Shown piece after piece: positions 44,064 through 52,443 of a stretch of 57,626 bases of DNA. How positions within the stretch are numbered: position 1 is the stretch's first letter; each line of letters begins with the position of its first letter. Both the position numbers and the translations under genes were made by a program. The notes under the pieces were generated by a model, which saw only the letters and a list, made by a program, of their open reading frames with translations, was not told the DNA's origin and ran no database searches. Origin of the DNA: Actinomycetes bacterium (GTDB lineage: Bacteria > Actinomycetota > Acidimicrobiia > IMCC26256 > Chersky-534); assembly GCA_025463865.1 (NCBI GenBank), contig JAODBH010000078.1, positions 1 to 57,626 on the forward strand, written 5' to 3'.

Positions 44064-45140
44064 TCAGGGCTCGAGGTCGACGGCTGCGTCACCTGCGTCA
44101 CGGAACCCGGCATGGGCTTCGCGCAGGCGCATCGCCGCGAGCTCGGGCGGGACGATGTTGACCCACACGCCGGCACCGAGCTCGAAGCCGGCGATGGTCT
44201 GCAGGCGGGGCGTGATGTGGACGTGCCACTGGTAGTCGTCGTCGCGGTCGTTGGGGCGGGTGTGGACGAGCACGTTGTAGGGCTGCTCACCCACCGCGTC
44301 GCGCAGGGCCCGCAACGTGTCGCGCACCGCGATCGCCACCGCGGCGACCGCCCCGTCGGAGGCGTCGGCGAAGCTCGGGCCGTTCTCGCGCGGCGCCACG
44401 ATGCTCTCGTACGGGGTGCTCGACGCCCACGGCGCCCACGCGACCGCGGCCGCCGCACCGTCGCCGGCGCCGTCGGTACCACTCGGCGGCACCCGGTGCT
44501 CCAGGATCGCCAGCTCGCCGGCCGCCTCGCGGTCGCGCCCGTCGCGCGCGAGCACCACGCCTTCCACGCGTTGCTGTTGCAGCTCCTCGAGCAGGACCGC
44601 GGGCGCGAAGTCGACCGAGATGATCTGCGCGTGCGGGTGCTCGATCGACGCGCCGGCCGCCTTCCCGTGGTTCACGATGACCTGGGTGTAGACGTGCCCG
44701 AGGTCCCGGTGCGCGACGACGCGGTCGCGCAGCACCCGGAAGAGCTCGACGGTCTCGGCGTCGGTGAGCTCGGTCAACGAGCGATGGTGCTCGGGCGAGA
44801 AGGTGGCGACCTCATGCCGACCCGTGGCCGGCATCGACCGGCGCCACCGGTCGGTGGATTCGACCGCGGGAGGCGCGCCTTCCGCCGCCGGCGCCGGGGT
44901 CACGATCGGGAACTTGTTGGGAAAGACCCGGACGCGCCAGCCGGGAGTGTCGGGGTCGCCAGTACCGGTGCGGAACACCTCCGGGGGGGTCTCAGCCTCG
45001 TTTCCGGGGCAGAACGGGCACCCGGGTGGCGCGTCGGCCGATATGGGCTCGAGCGCGCGGAAGGTGTGCGGACGCGCAGCCCGCTCGGCTGCGACCACGA
45101 CCCAGCGGCCGGAATGCGGGTCGTAGCGCAGGTCGGGCAT
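44064..45140 (-). CDS. galT: Galactose-1-phosphate uridylyltransferase
   Basis: A 358-residue HIT-superfamily enzyme of the Leloir pathway, exchanging UMP between UDP-glucose and galactose 1-phosphate. The active-site His is in SIEHPHAQIISV (H-P-H-x-Q). Zinc ligands are likely in GCPFCPGNE, and the QWHVHITPR motif lies near the C-terminus. No galK or galE is nearby, so a sugar-1-phosphate role outside galactose use is possible. The ATG at 45140 follows a minus-strand TAGATT by 6 bases (leaderless layout). Confidence 0.92.
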   Translation of the reverse strand: MPDLRYDPHSGRWVVVAAERAARPHTFRALEPISADAPPGCPFCPGNEAETPPEVFRTGTGDPDTPGWRVRVFPNKFPIVTPAPAAEGAPPAVESTDRWRRSMPATGRHEVATFSPEHHRSLTELTDAETVELFRVLRDRVVAHRDLGHVYTQVIVNHGKAAGASIEHPHAQIISVDFAPAVLLEELQQQRVEGVVLARDGRDREAAGELAILEHRVPPSGTDGAGDGAAAAVAWAPWASSTPYESIVAPRENGPSFADASDGAVAAVAIAVRDTLRALRDAVGEQPYNVLVHTRPNDRDDDYQWHVHITPRLQTIAGFELGAGVWVNIVPPELAAMRLREAHAGFRDAGDAAVDLEP

Positions 45141-45146
45141 CGGGGA

Positions 45147-45152
45147 AATCTA
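45147..45152 (-). promoter_or_regulatory. -10 box of galT, leaderless layout
   Basis: TAGATT on the minus strand ends 6 bases before the galT ATG, with no Shine-Dalgarno. Confidence 0.5.
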
Positions 45153-45218
45153 AACGCAACCGGCCGACCCCCACGCCCACCTGTGCTGAAGGATCAAGGG
45201 GTGACTGGCGCCCGTCGA

Positions 45219-45224
45219 TACTCT
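45219..45224 (+). promoter_or_regulatory. -10 box of the LpdA-like gene, leaderless layout
   Basis: TACTCT ends 6 bases before the GTG at 45231. It supports that start over the many upstream in-frame candidates. Confidence 0.5.
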
Positions 45225-45230
45225 GTTCCT

Positions 45231-46589
45231 GTGGCAGTTGAGATCGTGATCATCGGAGGCGGCCCCGCGGGGAACACCGCCGCGACAGTGGCGGCGACCC
45301 TCGGGGCGCACGTCACCCTGGTCGAGCGCGAGGTCGTCGGCGGTGCCGCCCACCTCTGGGACTGCATCCCCTCGAAGGCCATGATCGCCACCGGCGGCGA
45401 GCTCTCGGAGCTCCAGCGGTCCCGCAGCATGGGGCTGATCGCGAGCGGAACCCTCGAGCTCGACGCGCTGCGCGAGCGGCTCGCCTCCATCGAGGCCCGC
45501 CTCCAGGGCTCGGTGTCGAGCATGCTGCGCGACCAGGGCGTCCGGATGCTGCACGGCACCGCTCGCCTCAAGGGTCCGCACGAGGTGGTGGTCGAGACGG
45601 CCGACGGCCTCGAAGAGGTCCGGGGCGACATGATCCTGCTCGCGACCGGCTCCCGGCCCCGCGTCCCCGACGGCGTCATCGTCGACGGCGACCGCATCCT
45701 CACCACGCGTCAGGCGTACCCACCGCCCGAGATCCCCGAGCACCTCGCGATCATCGGCTCCGGCGTCACCGGCGTGGAGTTCACGCACATGTTCAGCGCC
45801 CTCGGGTCCAAGGTGACGCTCGTCGTGAGCCGCCAACAGGTCCTTCCGCAGAAGGACCCCGAGGTCGCGGCGGTGCTCGAAGCCGAGTTCCTCAGCCGCG
45901 GCGTCAAGTTGCTCAAGGGCGCCCGGGCCGAGTCGATCGTGCGTCAGGGCAACACCGTGCGGGTCCTGTGCGACGACGGACGCGTGGTCGACGCGTCCCA
46001 CGCCGTGCTCACCGTCGGTGCGATCCCCAACAGCGACGGCCTCGGGCTCGAGGACGCCGGCGTCGAGGTCGGCGACGGCGGCTACATCCCGATCAACCAC
46101 CACTGCCAGAGCAACGTCGCGCACATCTACGCCGCCGGCGACCTGTCGGGGAAGCTGCCGCTGTCGTCGGTCGCGGCCATGCAGGGCCGCAAGATCGCCG
46201 AGCACATGATGGGCCTGCACACGCTGTCGCACCGCCACCTCGACTACGAGAAGGCCGCGTCCGCCATCTTCACCGAGCCCGAGATCGCCGACGTCGGTCT
46301 GCCCGAGGCCGAGGCGTTCGCGATCGGCCGCAAGATCCGGGTCACGAAGGTGCCGTTCTCGGCCAACGCCAAGGCGCTGATCCAGGGCGACCCCCGGGGC
46401 TTCGTGAAGATCATCTCCGACCCGGCCACCGGTGTCGTCCTCGGCGGCTCGATCGTCGGCCAGCACGCCGCCGAGCTGATCAGCGTCATCGCCCTCGCGG
46501 TCACGTGCAACCTGAAGACGAGCGACATCGTCGACTCGCTGCTCGTGCACCCCTCGATGGCCGAGTCGATCACCGACGCCGCCACCTGA
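45231..46589 (+). CDS. LpdA-like flavoprotein disulfide reductase lacking the first redox Cys
   Basis: A 452-residue FAD/NAD(P) protein of the dihydrolipoamide dehydrogenase family: FAD motif IVIIGGGPAGNTAA (5-18), NAD motif near 180 (AIIGSGVTGVEFTHM) and a dimerisation domain. The redox region reads G37-G38-A39-A40-H-L-W-D-C45-I-P-S-K, so the first Cys of the C-x4-C pair is Ala. M. tuberculosis LpdA (Rv3303c) also lacks a Cys here and works as an NAD(P)H quinone reductase, not a lipoamide dehydrogenase. H440 and E445 of the C-terminal dyad are kept. The GTG at 45231 is set by the FAD motif and the -10 box. Confidence 0.88.
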   Translation: MAVEIVIIGGGPAGNTAATVAATLGAHVTLVEREVVGGAAHLWDCIPSKAMIATGGELSELQRSRSMGLIASGTLELDALRERLASIEARLQGSVSSMLRDQGVRMLHGTARLKGPHEVVVETADGLEEVRGDMILLATGSRPRVPDGVIVDGDRILTTRQAYPPPEIPEHLAIIGSGVTGVEFTHMFSALGSKVTLVVSRQQVLPQKDPEVAAVLEAEFLSRGVKLLKGARAESIVRQGNTVRVLCDDGRVVDASHAVLTVGAIPNSDGLGLEDAGVEVGDGGYIPINHHCQSNVAHIYAAGDLSGKLPLSSVAAMQGRKIAEHMMGLHTLSHRHLDYEKAASAIFTEPEIADVGLPEAEAFAIGRKIRVTKVPFSANAKALIQGDPRGFVKIISDPATGVVLGGSIVGQHAAELISVIALAVTCNLKTSDIVDSLLVHPSMAESITDAAT

Positions 46590-46591
46590 CC

Positions 46592-46638
46592 TTCGTGCGT
46601 CCCCTGAGCACACTACGTGTGCTCAGGGGACGCACGAA
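46592..46638. terminator. Perfect 22-bp inverted repeat between convergent genes
   Basis: Arms 46592-46613 and 46617-46638 are exactly complementary, separated by TAC. The stem begins TTCGTGCGTCCCCTGAGC. It starts 2 bases after the lpdA-like stop and ends 3 bases before the carboxylase stop, so it fills the gap and could terminate both genes. There is no T-run. Confidence 0.75.
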
Positions 46639-46641
46639 CGG

Positions 46642-48420
46642 CTAGGGCTCGATGACCACCACGACGTCGCCGGCGCCGACGGTCTCGCCGGTTGCCACGC
46701 GCAGCTCGGTCACGGTTCCCGCGATCTCGGCGTTGATGTGGTTCTCCATCTTCATGGCCTCGAGGACGAGCAACGCTTGACCCGGCTCCACCGCGTCGCC
46801 CACCTCGACGAGCACCTTCACGATCGTGCCCTGCATCGGTGAGCTGACGGTCCCACCGCCCGCGGCTCCGCCCGACGCGCTGGTCTTGGGTCGGGCCGCG
46901 CGCGCGGAGACCGGCGCGCCGGCGGGCGCGGCGGCCGTCATCTCGGGCAGCCACACCTTCACCGCGAAGCGCCGGCCGTCGACCTCGACGGGGACGGTGC
47001 GCTCGACGAGCGGGGCTGCGGCAGGCGCGCCAACGGCTGCGGCTTCCGGCACGGGCTCGGCGCCTGCCTCGGCCCACGCCGACGGGTCGACCTCCTCCTC
47101 CAGCCAGCGGGTGGAGTGCGTGCCGGCGACGAAGTCGGGGTGCCGCAGGACCACGACCTGCGCGGGGACGGTGGTGTGCACGCCCGTCAGCTCGAGCTCA
47201 CCGACGGCCCGGAGCATGCGCTCGCGTGCGGCTTCACGGTCGGGGCCCCACACGACGAGCTTGCCGACGAGGTTGTCGTAGTACTGCGAGACCGCGTCGC
47301 CCTCTTCGTAGCCGGCGTCCCAGCGAACGCCCGGACCCGCGGGGACGCGCAGCCGCAGGATCGGGCCGGGCGAGGGCATGAAGTTCTTGGCCGGGTCCTC
47401 GGCGTTGATCCGGCACTCGATGCTGTGGCCGTGGTGGCGGATCGAGTCCTGGCTGAACGAGAGCGGCTCACCCGACGCGACCCGGATCTGCTCGGCCACG
47501 AGGTCGAGCTGCGTGACCTCCTCCGTCACGCAGTGCTCGACCTGGAGCCGGGTGTTCATCTCGAGGAAGAAGAACTCGCCGTCCTGGTACAGCATCTCGA
47601 CCGTGCCCGCGTTGACGTAGCCGCACGCCCGCGCGACCTTCACCGCGGCCTCGCCCATGGCCTCGCGGATCTGCGGGGTGAGGCCGGGAGCGGGTGACTC
47701 CTCGATCAGCTTCTGGTGGCGGCGCTGGGTCGAGCAGTCGCGCTCGCCGAGCCACACCGTGTTGCCGTGGGTGTCGGCGAAGATCTGCATCTCGATGTGC
47801 CGGGGCCGGGTGAGGTAGCGCTCGAGGTAGGCCTCGCTGCGCCCGAAGTAGGCCAACGCCTCGCGTGACGCGCTCTCCAGCGCGCTCTCGGCGTCTTCGG
47901 CCCGGTCGATGACCTTCATGCCCCGGCCGCCACCGCCGTACGCCGCCTTGATGGTGACGGGGTAGCCGTACTCGGTGCCGAACGCGAGGACGTCGTCGAC
48001 CGACTCGATCGGATCGACCGTGCCGGGGACCGACGCGACCCCGGCTCGCGCCGCGGCCTTGCGGGCCGAGATCTTGTCGCCCATGACGTCGATCGCGTCG
48101 GGCGGCGGGCCGATCCAGCTGACCCCTCGCTCGGTGATCGTGCGGGCGAAATCGGCGTTCTCGGAGTAGAAGCCGTAGCCGGGGTGCACGCCGTCGGCAC
48201 CGGAGCGGGCGATGACGTCGAGGATGGCGTCGGTGTTGAGGTAGCTCTCGGCCGCGGTCTGGCCGCCCAGTGCGTAGGCCTCGTCGGCGAAGCGCACGTG
48301 CATGGCGTCGCGGTCGAGCTCGGAGTACACCGCGACCGTCGTGATGCCGAGCTCGCGGCAGGTCCGCATGACCCGCACCGCGATCTCGCCACGGTTCGCG
48401 ATGAGGATCTTCTGCAGCAA
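46642..48420 (-). CDS. Acyl-CoA carboxylase alpha chain: biotin carboxylase plus BCCP
   Basis: A 592-residue fusion. The biotin carboxylase part (about 1-450) starts LQKILIANRGEIAVRVMRT, with the ATP-grasp glycine loop AAYGGGGRGMKV and the core FFLEMNTRLQVEHCVTE. A linker rich in Ala/Pro leads to a C-terminal biotinyl domain with K557 in EAMKMEN. It carboxylates biotin for a separate carboxyltransferase, giving malonyl-CoA or methylmalonyl-CoA, as actinobacterial AccA subunits do. No beta subunit is in the window. The TTG at 48420 is supported by AAGGAG six bases upstream and the family N-terminus. The divergent gene encodes the biotin ligase that would modify K557. Confidence 0.92.
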   Translation of the reverse strand: MLQKILIANRGEIAVRVMRTCRELGITTVAVYSELDRDAMHVRFADEAYALGGQTAAESYLNTDAILDVIARSGADGVHPGYGFYSENADFARTITERGVSWIGPPPDAIDVMGDKISARKAAARAGVASVPGTVDPIESVDDVLAFGTEYGYPVTIKAAYGGGGRGMKVIDRAEDAESALESASREALAYFGRSEAYLERYLTRPRHIEMQIFADTHGNTVWLGERDCSTQRRHQKLIEESPAPGLTPQIREAMGEAAVKVARACGYVNAGTVEMLYQDGEFFFLEMNTRLQVEHCVTEEVTQLDLVAEQIRVASGEPLSFSQDSIRHHGHSIECRINAEDPAKNFMPSPGPILRLRVPAGPGVRWDAGYEEGDAVSQYYDNLVGKLVVWGPDREAARERMLRAVGELELTGVHTTVPAQVVVLRHPDFVAGTHSTRWLEEEVDPSAWAEAGAEPVPEAAAVGAPAAAPLVERTVPVEVDGRRFAVKVWLPEMTAAAPAGAPVSARAARPKTSASGGAAGGGTVSSPMQGTIVKVLVEVGDAVEPGQALLVLEAMKMENHINAEIAGTVTELRVATGETVGAGDVVVVIEP

Positions 48421-48460
48421 CTCGCACTCCTTGTCTGGTCGGCCCCGGTCCGGGCGGCCG

Positions 48461-48466
48461 TATCCT
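48461..48466 (+). promoter_or_regulatory. -10 box of birA, leaderless layout
   Basis: TATCCT ends 7 bases before the birA ATG, with no Shine-Dalgarno. Confidence 0.5.
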
Positions 48467-48473
48467 ACGGTCG

Positions 48474-49214
48474 ATGCCGGACGCTCCCGCCACCTGGACC
48501 GTGTCCAGCTTCGAGACGCTGGATTCCACCAACCGCTACGCGCTCGACGCCGCCCGTGCTGGCGCGGACGCCGGGCTGGTCGTCGTCGCGGCGGAGCAGA
48601 CGGCGGGCCGGGGTCGTCTCGGCCGCAGCTGGATCGCGCCACCGGGCGCCGCGCTCCTGTGCTCGGTGCTGCTCCGGCCCGATCTCGCGCCCGAACGGCT
48701 CCACCTCCTGACCGCCGCCGGCGCGCTCGCGATGGCCGAGGCGGTCGAGGACGTGTGCGGTCTGCGCCCGGATCTGAAGTGGCCCAACGACCTGTTGGTG
48801 GGCGACCGCAAGCTCGCGGGAGTCCTGGCCGAAGCCGACATCGACGGCCGGGCGGTCCACGCCGTCGTCGTCGGGGTCGGGCTCAACGTCCAGTGGGACG
48901 GCTTTCCGCCCGAGCTGGCTCGCATCGCGACGTCGTGCAGCAGGGAGACCGGCGCGCCGGTGTCGATCCCGGACGTGCTCGCCGCCTTCCTCGCGCGGGC
49001 GTCGATCCGGCTCGCCGACCTCGACGCCGCGTTCGCGGAGTACCGGTCCCGCCTCGGGACCCTCGGCCGCTCGGTGCGGGTCGAGCTCGCGTCGGGCCCG
49101 GTCGTCGGGATCGCGGTCGACCTCGCGCCCGACGGCATGCTGCTCGTGGAGACCGCGTCCGACGGCGTGGTCGCGGTCACCGCCGGCGACGTCGTCCACC
49201 TCCGCCCCGCCTGA
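48474..49214 (+). CDS. birA: Biotin--[acyl-CoA carboxylase] ligase
   Basis: A 246-residue enzyme that makes biotinyl-AMP and attaches biotin to the Lys of BCCP. The substrate loop is GRGRLGRSW, and KWPNDLLVGDRKLAGVL is the biotin/ATP region. The N-terminal DNA-binding domain of E. coli BirA is absent, so this is a group I ligase that does not itself repress biotin genes. It is divergent from, and 53 bases away from, the biotin-bearing carboxylase chain, its likely main substrate. Confidence 0.93.
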   Translation: MPDAPATWTVSSFETLDSTNRYALDAARAGADAGLVVVAAEQTAGRGRLGRSWIAPPGAALLCSVLLRPDLAPERLHLLTAAGALAMAEAVEDVCGLRPDLKWPNDLLVGDRKLAGVLAEADIDGRAVHAVVVGVGLNVQWDGFPPELARIATSCSRETGAPVSIPDVLAAFLARASIRLADLDAAFAEYRSRLGTLGRSVRVELASGPVVGIAVDLAPDGMLLVETASDGVVAVTAGDVVHLRPA

Positions 49215-49224
49215 CCCGCGAGCT

Positions 49225-49278
49225 CCGTGCGTGCCTCAACAACCGCAGAGGTAGTTGAGGAACGCTCGGGACGCACGG
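49225..49278. terminator. Interrupted hairpin between birA and pabC
   Basis: Outer arms CCGTGCGT (49225-49232) and ACGCACGG (49271-49278), and inner arms CCTCAAC (49234-49240) and GTTGAGG (49254-49260), fold around a 13-base loop. Its right end GGGACGCACG is shared with the perfect hairpin at 46592-46638, which also lies between convergent genes. Confidence 0.6.
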
Positions 49279-50112
49279 CTACGGATCGGGGGTTGTGGCC
49301 ACGAGGTCGGAGAAGGCGGCGGCGAGCTTCGCGGTGACGGGGCCGGGGGCCGCGAGGGGACGGTCGTCCACGGCGGCGATGGCGTGCACCTCGCGGGTCG
49401 AGCTGGTGATGAAGGCCTCGTCGGCCGCGTCGAGCGCGTCGGCGGGGAGCGCGGTCTCCTCGACGGCGATGCCCGCGTCGGCGGCGAGCTCCAGCACGAG
49501 CGCACGCGTGATGCCCGCGAGGCAGCCGGCGTCGAGCGGGGGAGTGCGCAGCGCGCCGTCGGCGACGACGAAGACGTTGCTGCCCGTGCCCTCGCACAGC
49601 TCGCCGCGGTTGTTGGCGAGCAGGGCCTCGTCGGCGCCGCGTTCGTGGGCGAACGCGAGCGCGCGCACGTTCTCCGCGTACGACGTGGTCTTGAGCCCGA
49701 CCAGTGCACCGCGTTCGTTGCGGGTCCAGGGGGCCATCGCCACCCGCGCGGTGGGCGGCCAAGGTGTGAACCGGCCGGCCACGACCATTCGGGTGGGGGA
49801 GTCGTGACCCCGCTCGGAGCCGAGGGGCGCCGGGCCGCCGGTGAACGTGACCCGTACCCGGGCGTCGTCGAGGCCGTTGACGCTCAACACGTCTTCGACG
49901 GCCGCCCGGAGCTCGTCGCCGTCAGGTTCCGGGAGCCCGAGTGCCCGCGCCGACCGGGCCAGCCGCTCGGCGTGACGGCTCCACGCGAACGGCACGCCGG
50001 CGTAGGCGCGCAACGTCTCGAACACGCCGTCGCCGACGGTGACGCCGTGGTCGAGCGGCGAGACCCGCGCCTGTCGGACCTCGAGCAGGCTCCCGTCGAG
50101 CCAGACCATCAT
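49279..50112 (-). CDS. pabC: Aminodeoxychorismate lyase (class IV PLP aminotransferase fold)
   Basis: A 277-residue fold-type IV PLP enzyme. The PLP lysine lies in GLKTTSYAENV, and EGTGSNVFVV is the phosphate-binding region. The opening VWLDGSLLEVRQARVSPLDHGVTVGDGVFETLR is typical. Coupling to pabB (ATGA overlap) points to 4-amino-4-deoxychorismate lyase, the p-aminobenzoate step of folate synthesis, rather than a D-amino-acid or branched-chain transaminase. The ATG at 50112 is the first of two adjacent ATGs. Confidence 0.88.
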   Translation of the reverse strand: MMVWLDGSLLEVRQARVSPLDHGVTVGDGVFETLRAYAGVPFAWSRHAERLARSARALGLPEPDGDELRAAVEDVLSVNGLDDARVRVTFTGGPAPLGSERGHDSPTRMVVAGRFTPWPPTARVAMAPWTRNERGALVGLKTTSYAENVRALAFAHERGADEALLANNRGELCEGTGSNVFVVADGALRTPPLDAGCLAGITRALVLELAADAGIAVEETALPADALDAADEAFITSSTREVHAIAAVDDRPLAAPGPVTAKLAAAFSDLVATTPDP

Positions 50113-51392
50113 CGGACCGGCCCCTCCACGCCCGCGGTGGGTCTGACAGCGGCGCCGGGTCTGACAGCGGCGCCGGGTCGGGCCACGGCCTCGAGGAGCC
50201 GGGCCGCCTTCAGCTCTGTCTCCTCCCACTCCCGCGCGGGGTGCGAGTCGGCGACGATGCCCGAGCCCACGCCCAGCGCGGTCCGCCCGCCGGCAATGGT
50301 GAAGGTGCGGATCGCCACCGACAGGTCGCCGGTGCCGCGGCGGGTGTCCATCCATCCGAGCGCGCCGCAGTAGTAGCCGCGACGCACCGGCTCGAAGTCG
50401 TCGATGACCTGGAGCGCGCGCGGCTTGGGCGCGCCGGTGACCGAGGCGGGTGGGAGCGTGGCCCGCAGCACGTCGGCGAGGCCGATGCCGGGAGCGAACG
50501 CGCCGTCGACGGTGCTGACGAGGTGGACGAGGCCCGGGTGCTCCTCGGGCTCGCACAGGTGCGCGACGTCGATCGAGCCGGGCGCGCAGACACGCGACAG
50601 GTCGCTGCGGCTGAGATCGACGATCATCGTGTTCTCGGCCCGCTCCTTGGGATTCGCGACGAGCGCGCCCGGGTCGACGCCGGTCCCCTTGATCGGGCGG
50701 CTCACGACGGTGCCGTCGCGCCAGCGGAGGAAGCACTCGGGCGACGCCGACACCACCGACACCCCGCCGATGCGGACGAGCGCGGCGTGGGGCGAAGGAC
50801 TGGTCTCCAACAGCGCGCGGAACAGGGAGACGTCGTCGGCAGGCTGGTCCCACAGGATGCGACGCGTGAGGTTCACCTGGTACACGTCGCCCGCCGCGAT
50901 CAATCCGTGCAGCGCGCGGACCCTGCTCTCGAACCCGTCCCGGTCGAGGCTCGACGCGCCGGCTCCGAGACCGCCGCGGTGTGCAGCTGCACTCGCCGCG
51001 GGCCCGGGTCGCCGCAACCTCGCCGCCCGTATCGCCGCGGCCGAGCGCGCGTCGTTCGCGGAGCCGTCGGGCGCGAAGACCGCGCGGCGCTCGAAGCGGG
51101 CGAGCAGCACGTCGGGCACGTCGAAGTCGGGAGTGGGGCGCCCGCCCGCGGCCTCGAGGTCGCGACCGAGGTCGTAGCTGAGCGCGCCCGCCCACCAGCC
51201 GGCGCCCAGGTCGTCGAGGCGGCCGAACGCGAGCGGCCCGGAGCTGCGGATGACCGCGCTCGGTTCCCACGCCAGGATGGTCCGCGTCCCGGCCCGGACC
51301 ACGACCAGGTCGACGTCGGGCGGGAGGCCGGCGGCCAGCTCGGCTGCAGCCTCGAGGCCTGCGTCCATCACCGCACCGTACCGCTCCGGCAT
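50109..51392 (-). CDS. pabB: Aminodeoxychorismate synthase component I
   Basis: A 427-residue chorismate-using enzyme that aminates chorismate to 4-amino-4-deoxychorismate with ammonia from the PabA glutaminase. The diagnostic VSRPIKGTG has the Lys of PabB; anthranilate synthases have Ala there. GDVYQVNLTRR, NPKERAENTMIVDLSRSDL and SVTGAPKPRALQVIDDFE are core motifs. The last 15 residues include RPGAAV twice, from an 18-base tandem repeat (50139-50174). No pabA is in the window. The ATG at 51392 gives a complete N-terminal domain. Confidence 0.92.
   Translation of the reverse strand: MPERYGAVMDAGLEAAAELAAGLPPDVDLVVVRAGTRTILAWEPSAVIRSSGPLAFGRLDDLGAGWWAGALSYDLGRDLEAAGGRPTPDFDVPDVLLARFERRAVFAPDGSANDARSAAAIRAARLRRPGPAASAAAHRGGLGAGASSLDRDGFESRVRALHGLIAAGDVYQVNLTRRILWDQPADDVSLFRALLETSPSPHAALVRIGGVSVVSASPECFLRWRDGTVVSRPIKGTGVDPGALVANPKERAENTMIVDLSRSDLSRVCAPGSIDVAHLCEPEEHPGLVHLVSTVDGAFAPGIGLADVLRATLPPASVTGAPKPRALQVIDDFEPVRRGYYCGALGWMDTRRGTGDLSVAIRTFTIAGGRTALGVGSGIVADSHPAREWEETELKAARLLEAVARPGAAVRPGAAVRPTAGVEGPVR
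50139..50174. repeat. 18-bp tandem repeat in the 3' end of pabB
   Basis: Two exact 18-base copies (50139-50156 and 50157-50174) encode RPGAAV-type units near the PabB C-terminus. The frame is kept. Confidence 0.8.
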
Positions 51393-51455
51393 CGGGCCCG
51401 GACTCCTCGACGGGCCGCGACGGGCCGCCGACCCGCCGGGTCGACCCGGTCCGGC

Positions 51456-52442
51456 TCAGCCCGGTGCGGACCCGGTGTCGAGCACGACCTTGCCGATGGC
51501 CCGCCCATCGCCGACGTACCGCAACGCGGCCGCGGTCTCGTCCAACGGGAACGTGGCGCCGATGTGCGGTGCGACGCGTCCTGTGGCGAGCATCTCCATC
51601 AGCTCGATCTCGTTCCGGGCGGTCTCGTCGGGCACGCGCTCCATGAAGGAGCGGAAGTCGAAGCCGAGGATCTTGATGCCCTTGAGCAGCACGAGGTTGA
51701 GCGGGATCCGTGGGATGACCCCCGACGCGTAGCCGACGGTGACGAAGCGACCGCCCCAGTGCAGCGCGCGCAGGGCGGGCTCGGCGAGGTCGCCGCCGAC
51801 GGGGTCGATGACGACGTCGGCTCCGCCGGGCAGCTGGTCGCGCAGTTGCTGACGCAGGTCACCCGAACGGTGGTCGATGAGGCGGGTCGCGCCGTAGGAC
51901 GCGGCGACCTCGAGCTTCTCCGCGCTGGATGCGACCGCCGTGACCGAGGCTCCGAGCGCGGCACCGAGCTGGACGGCCGCGAGGCCGACCCCGCCGCCGG
52001 CGCCCAGCACGATGAGCTCCTCGCCGGGCGCGAGCCGGGCCACCGAGCGCAGCACGTGGTACGAGGTCCGGTGCGCGACGCCGAACGCCGCCGCGGAGCG
52101 GAGGTCGACGCCGTCGGGGATCGGCTTGACCGCTCCCGCGGCGATGACGACCTCCTCGGCGAACGCCCCGGAGATCCCGGTCCCGTAGACGTGGTCGCCG
52201 ACGGCGGCACTGGTGACGCCGTCGCCGAGCTCCACGATCTCGCCCGCGAACTCGCTCCCCGGGACGAACGGTGTCGGCACCGACACCTGGTACTGGTTCG
52301 CGACGATCAGCACGTCGGGAAAGTTGACCGCGGCGGCGTGCACCCGGACGCGCACCTGTTGCGCGTCGAGCGGGGGAGAGGGGACCTCCTCGATGGTGAC
52401 GACCTCGGGCGGTCCGTACGACGTGCACATCGCGGCGCGCAC
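51456..52442 (-). CDS. NADPH:quinone oxidoreductase-like MDR-family protein
   Basis: A 328-residue zinc-free medium-chain dehydrogenase. The GroES-like N-terminus reads AAMCTSYGPPEVVTIEEVP, and the nucleotide fold has LIVLGAGGGVGLAAVQLG. Zinc-binding cysteines are absent, as in quinone and enoyl reductases. The GTG at 52442 gives the usual N-terminus, one base after the crotonase stop. As the last gene of the acyl-CoA operon it may act as an enoyl reductase or detoxify a quinone or enal; this is inference. Confidence 0.85.
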   Translation of the reverse strand: MRAAMCTSYGPPEVVTIEEVPSPPLDAQQVRVRVHAAAVNFPDVLIVANQYQVSVPTPFVPGSEFAGEIVELGDGVTSAAVGDHVYGTGISGAFAEEVVIAAGAVKPIPDGVDLRSAAAFGVAHRTSYHVLRSVARLAPGEELIVLGAGGGVGLAAVQLGAALGASVTAVASSAEKLEVAASYGATRLIDHRSGDLRQQLRDQLPGGADVVIDPVGGDLAEPALRALHWGGRFVTVGYASGVIPRIPLNLVLLKGIKILGFDFRSFMERVPDETARNEIELMEMLATGRVAPHIGATFPLDETAAALRYVGDGRAIGKVVLDTGSAPG

Positions 52443-52443
52443 G

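Noticed and set aside
43611..45230. N-terminal 540-codon extension of the LpdA-like gene
   Set aside because: The extension lies antisense to the SRPBCC and galT genes; the FAD motif and -10 box place the start at 45231.
45231..46589. Lipoamide dehydrogenase of the pyruvate dehydrogenase complex
   Set aside because: The first redox Cys is missing and no E1 or E2 gene is nearby.
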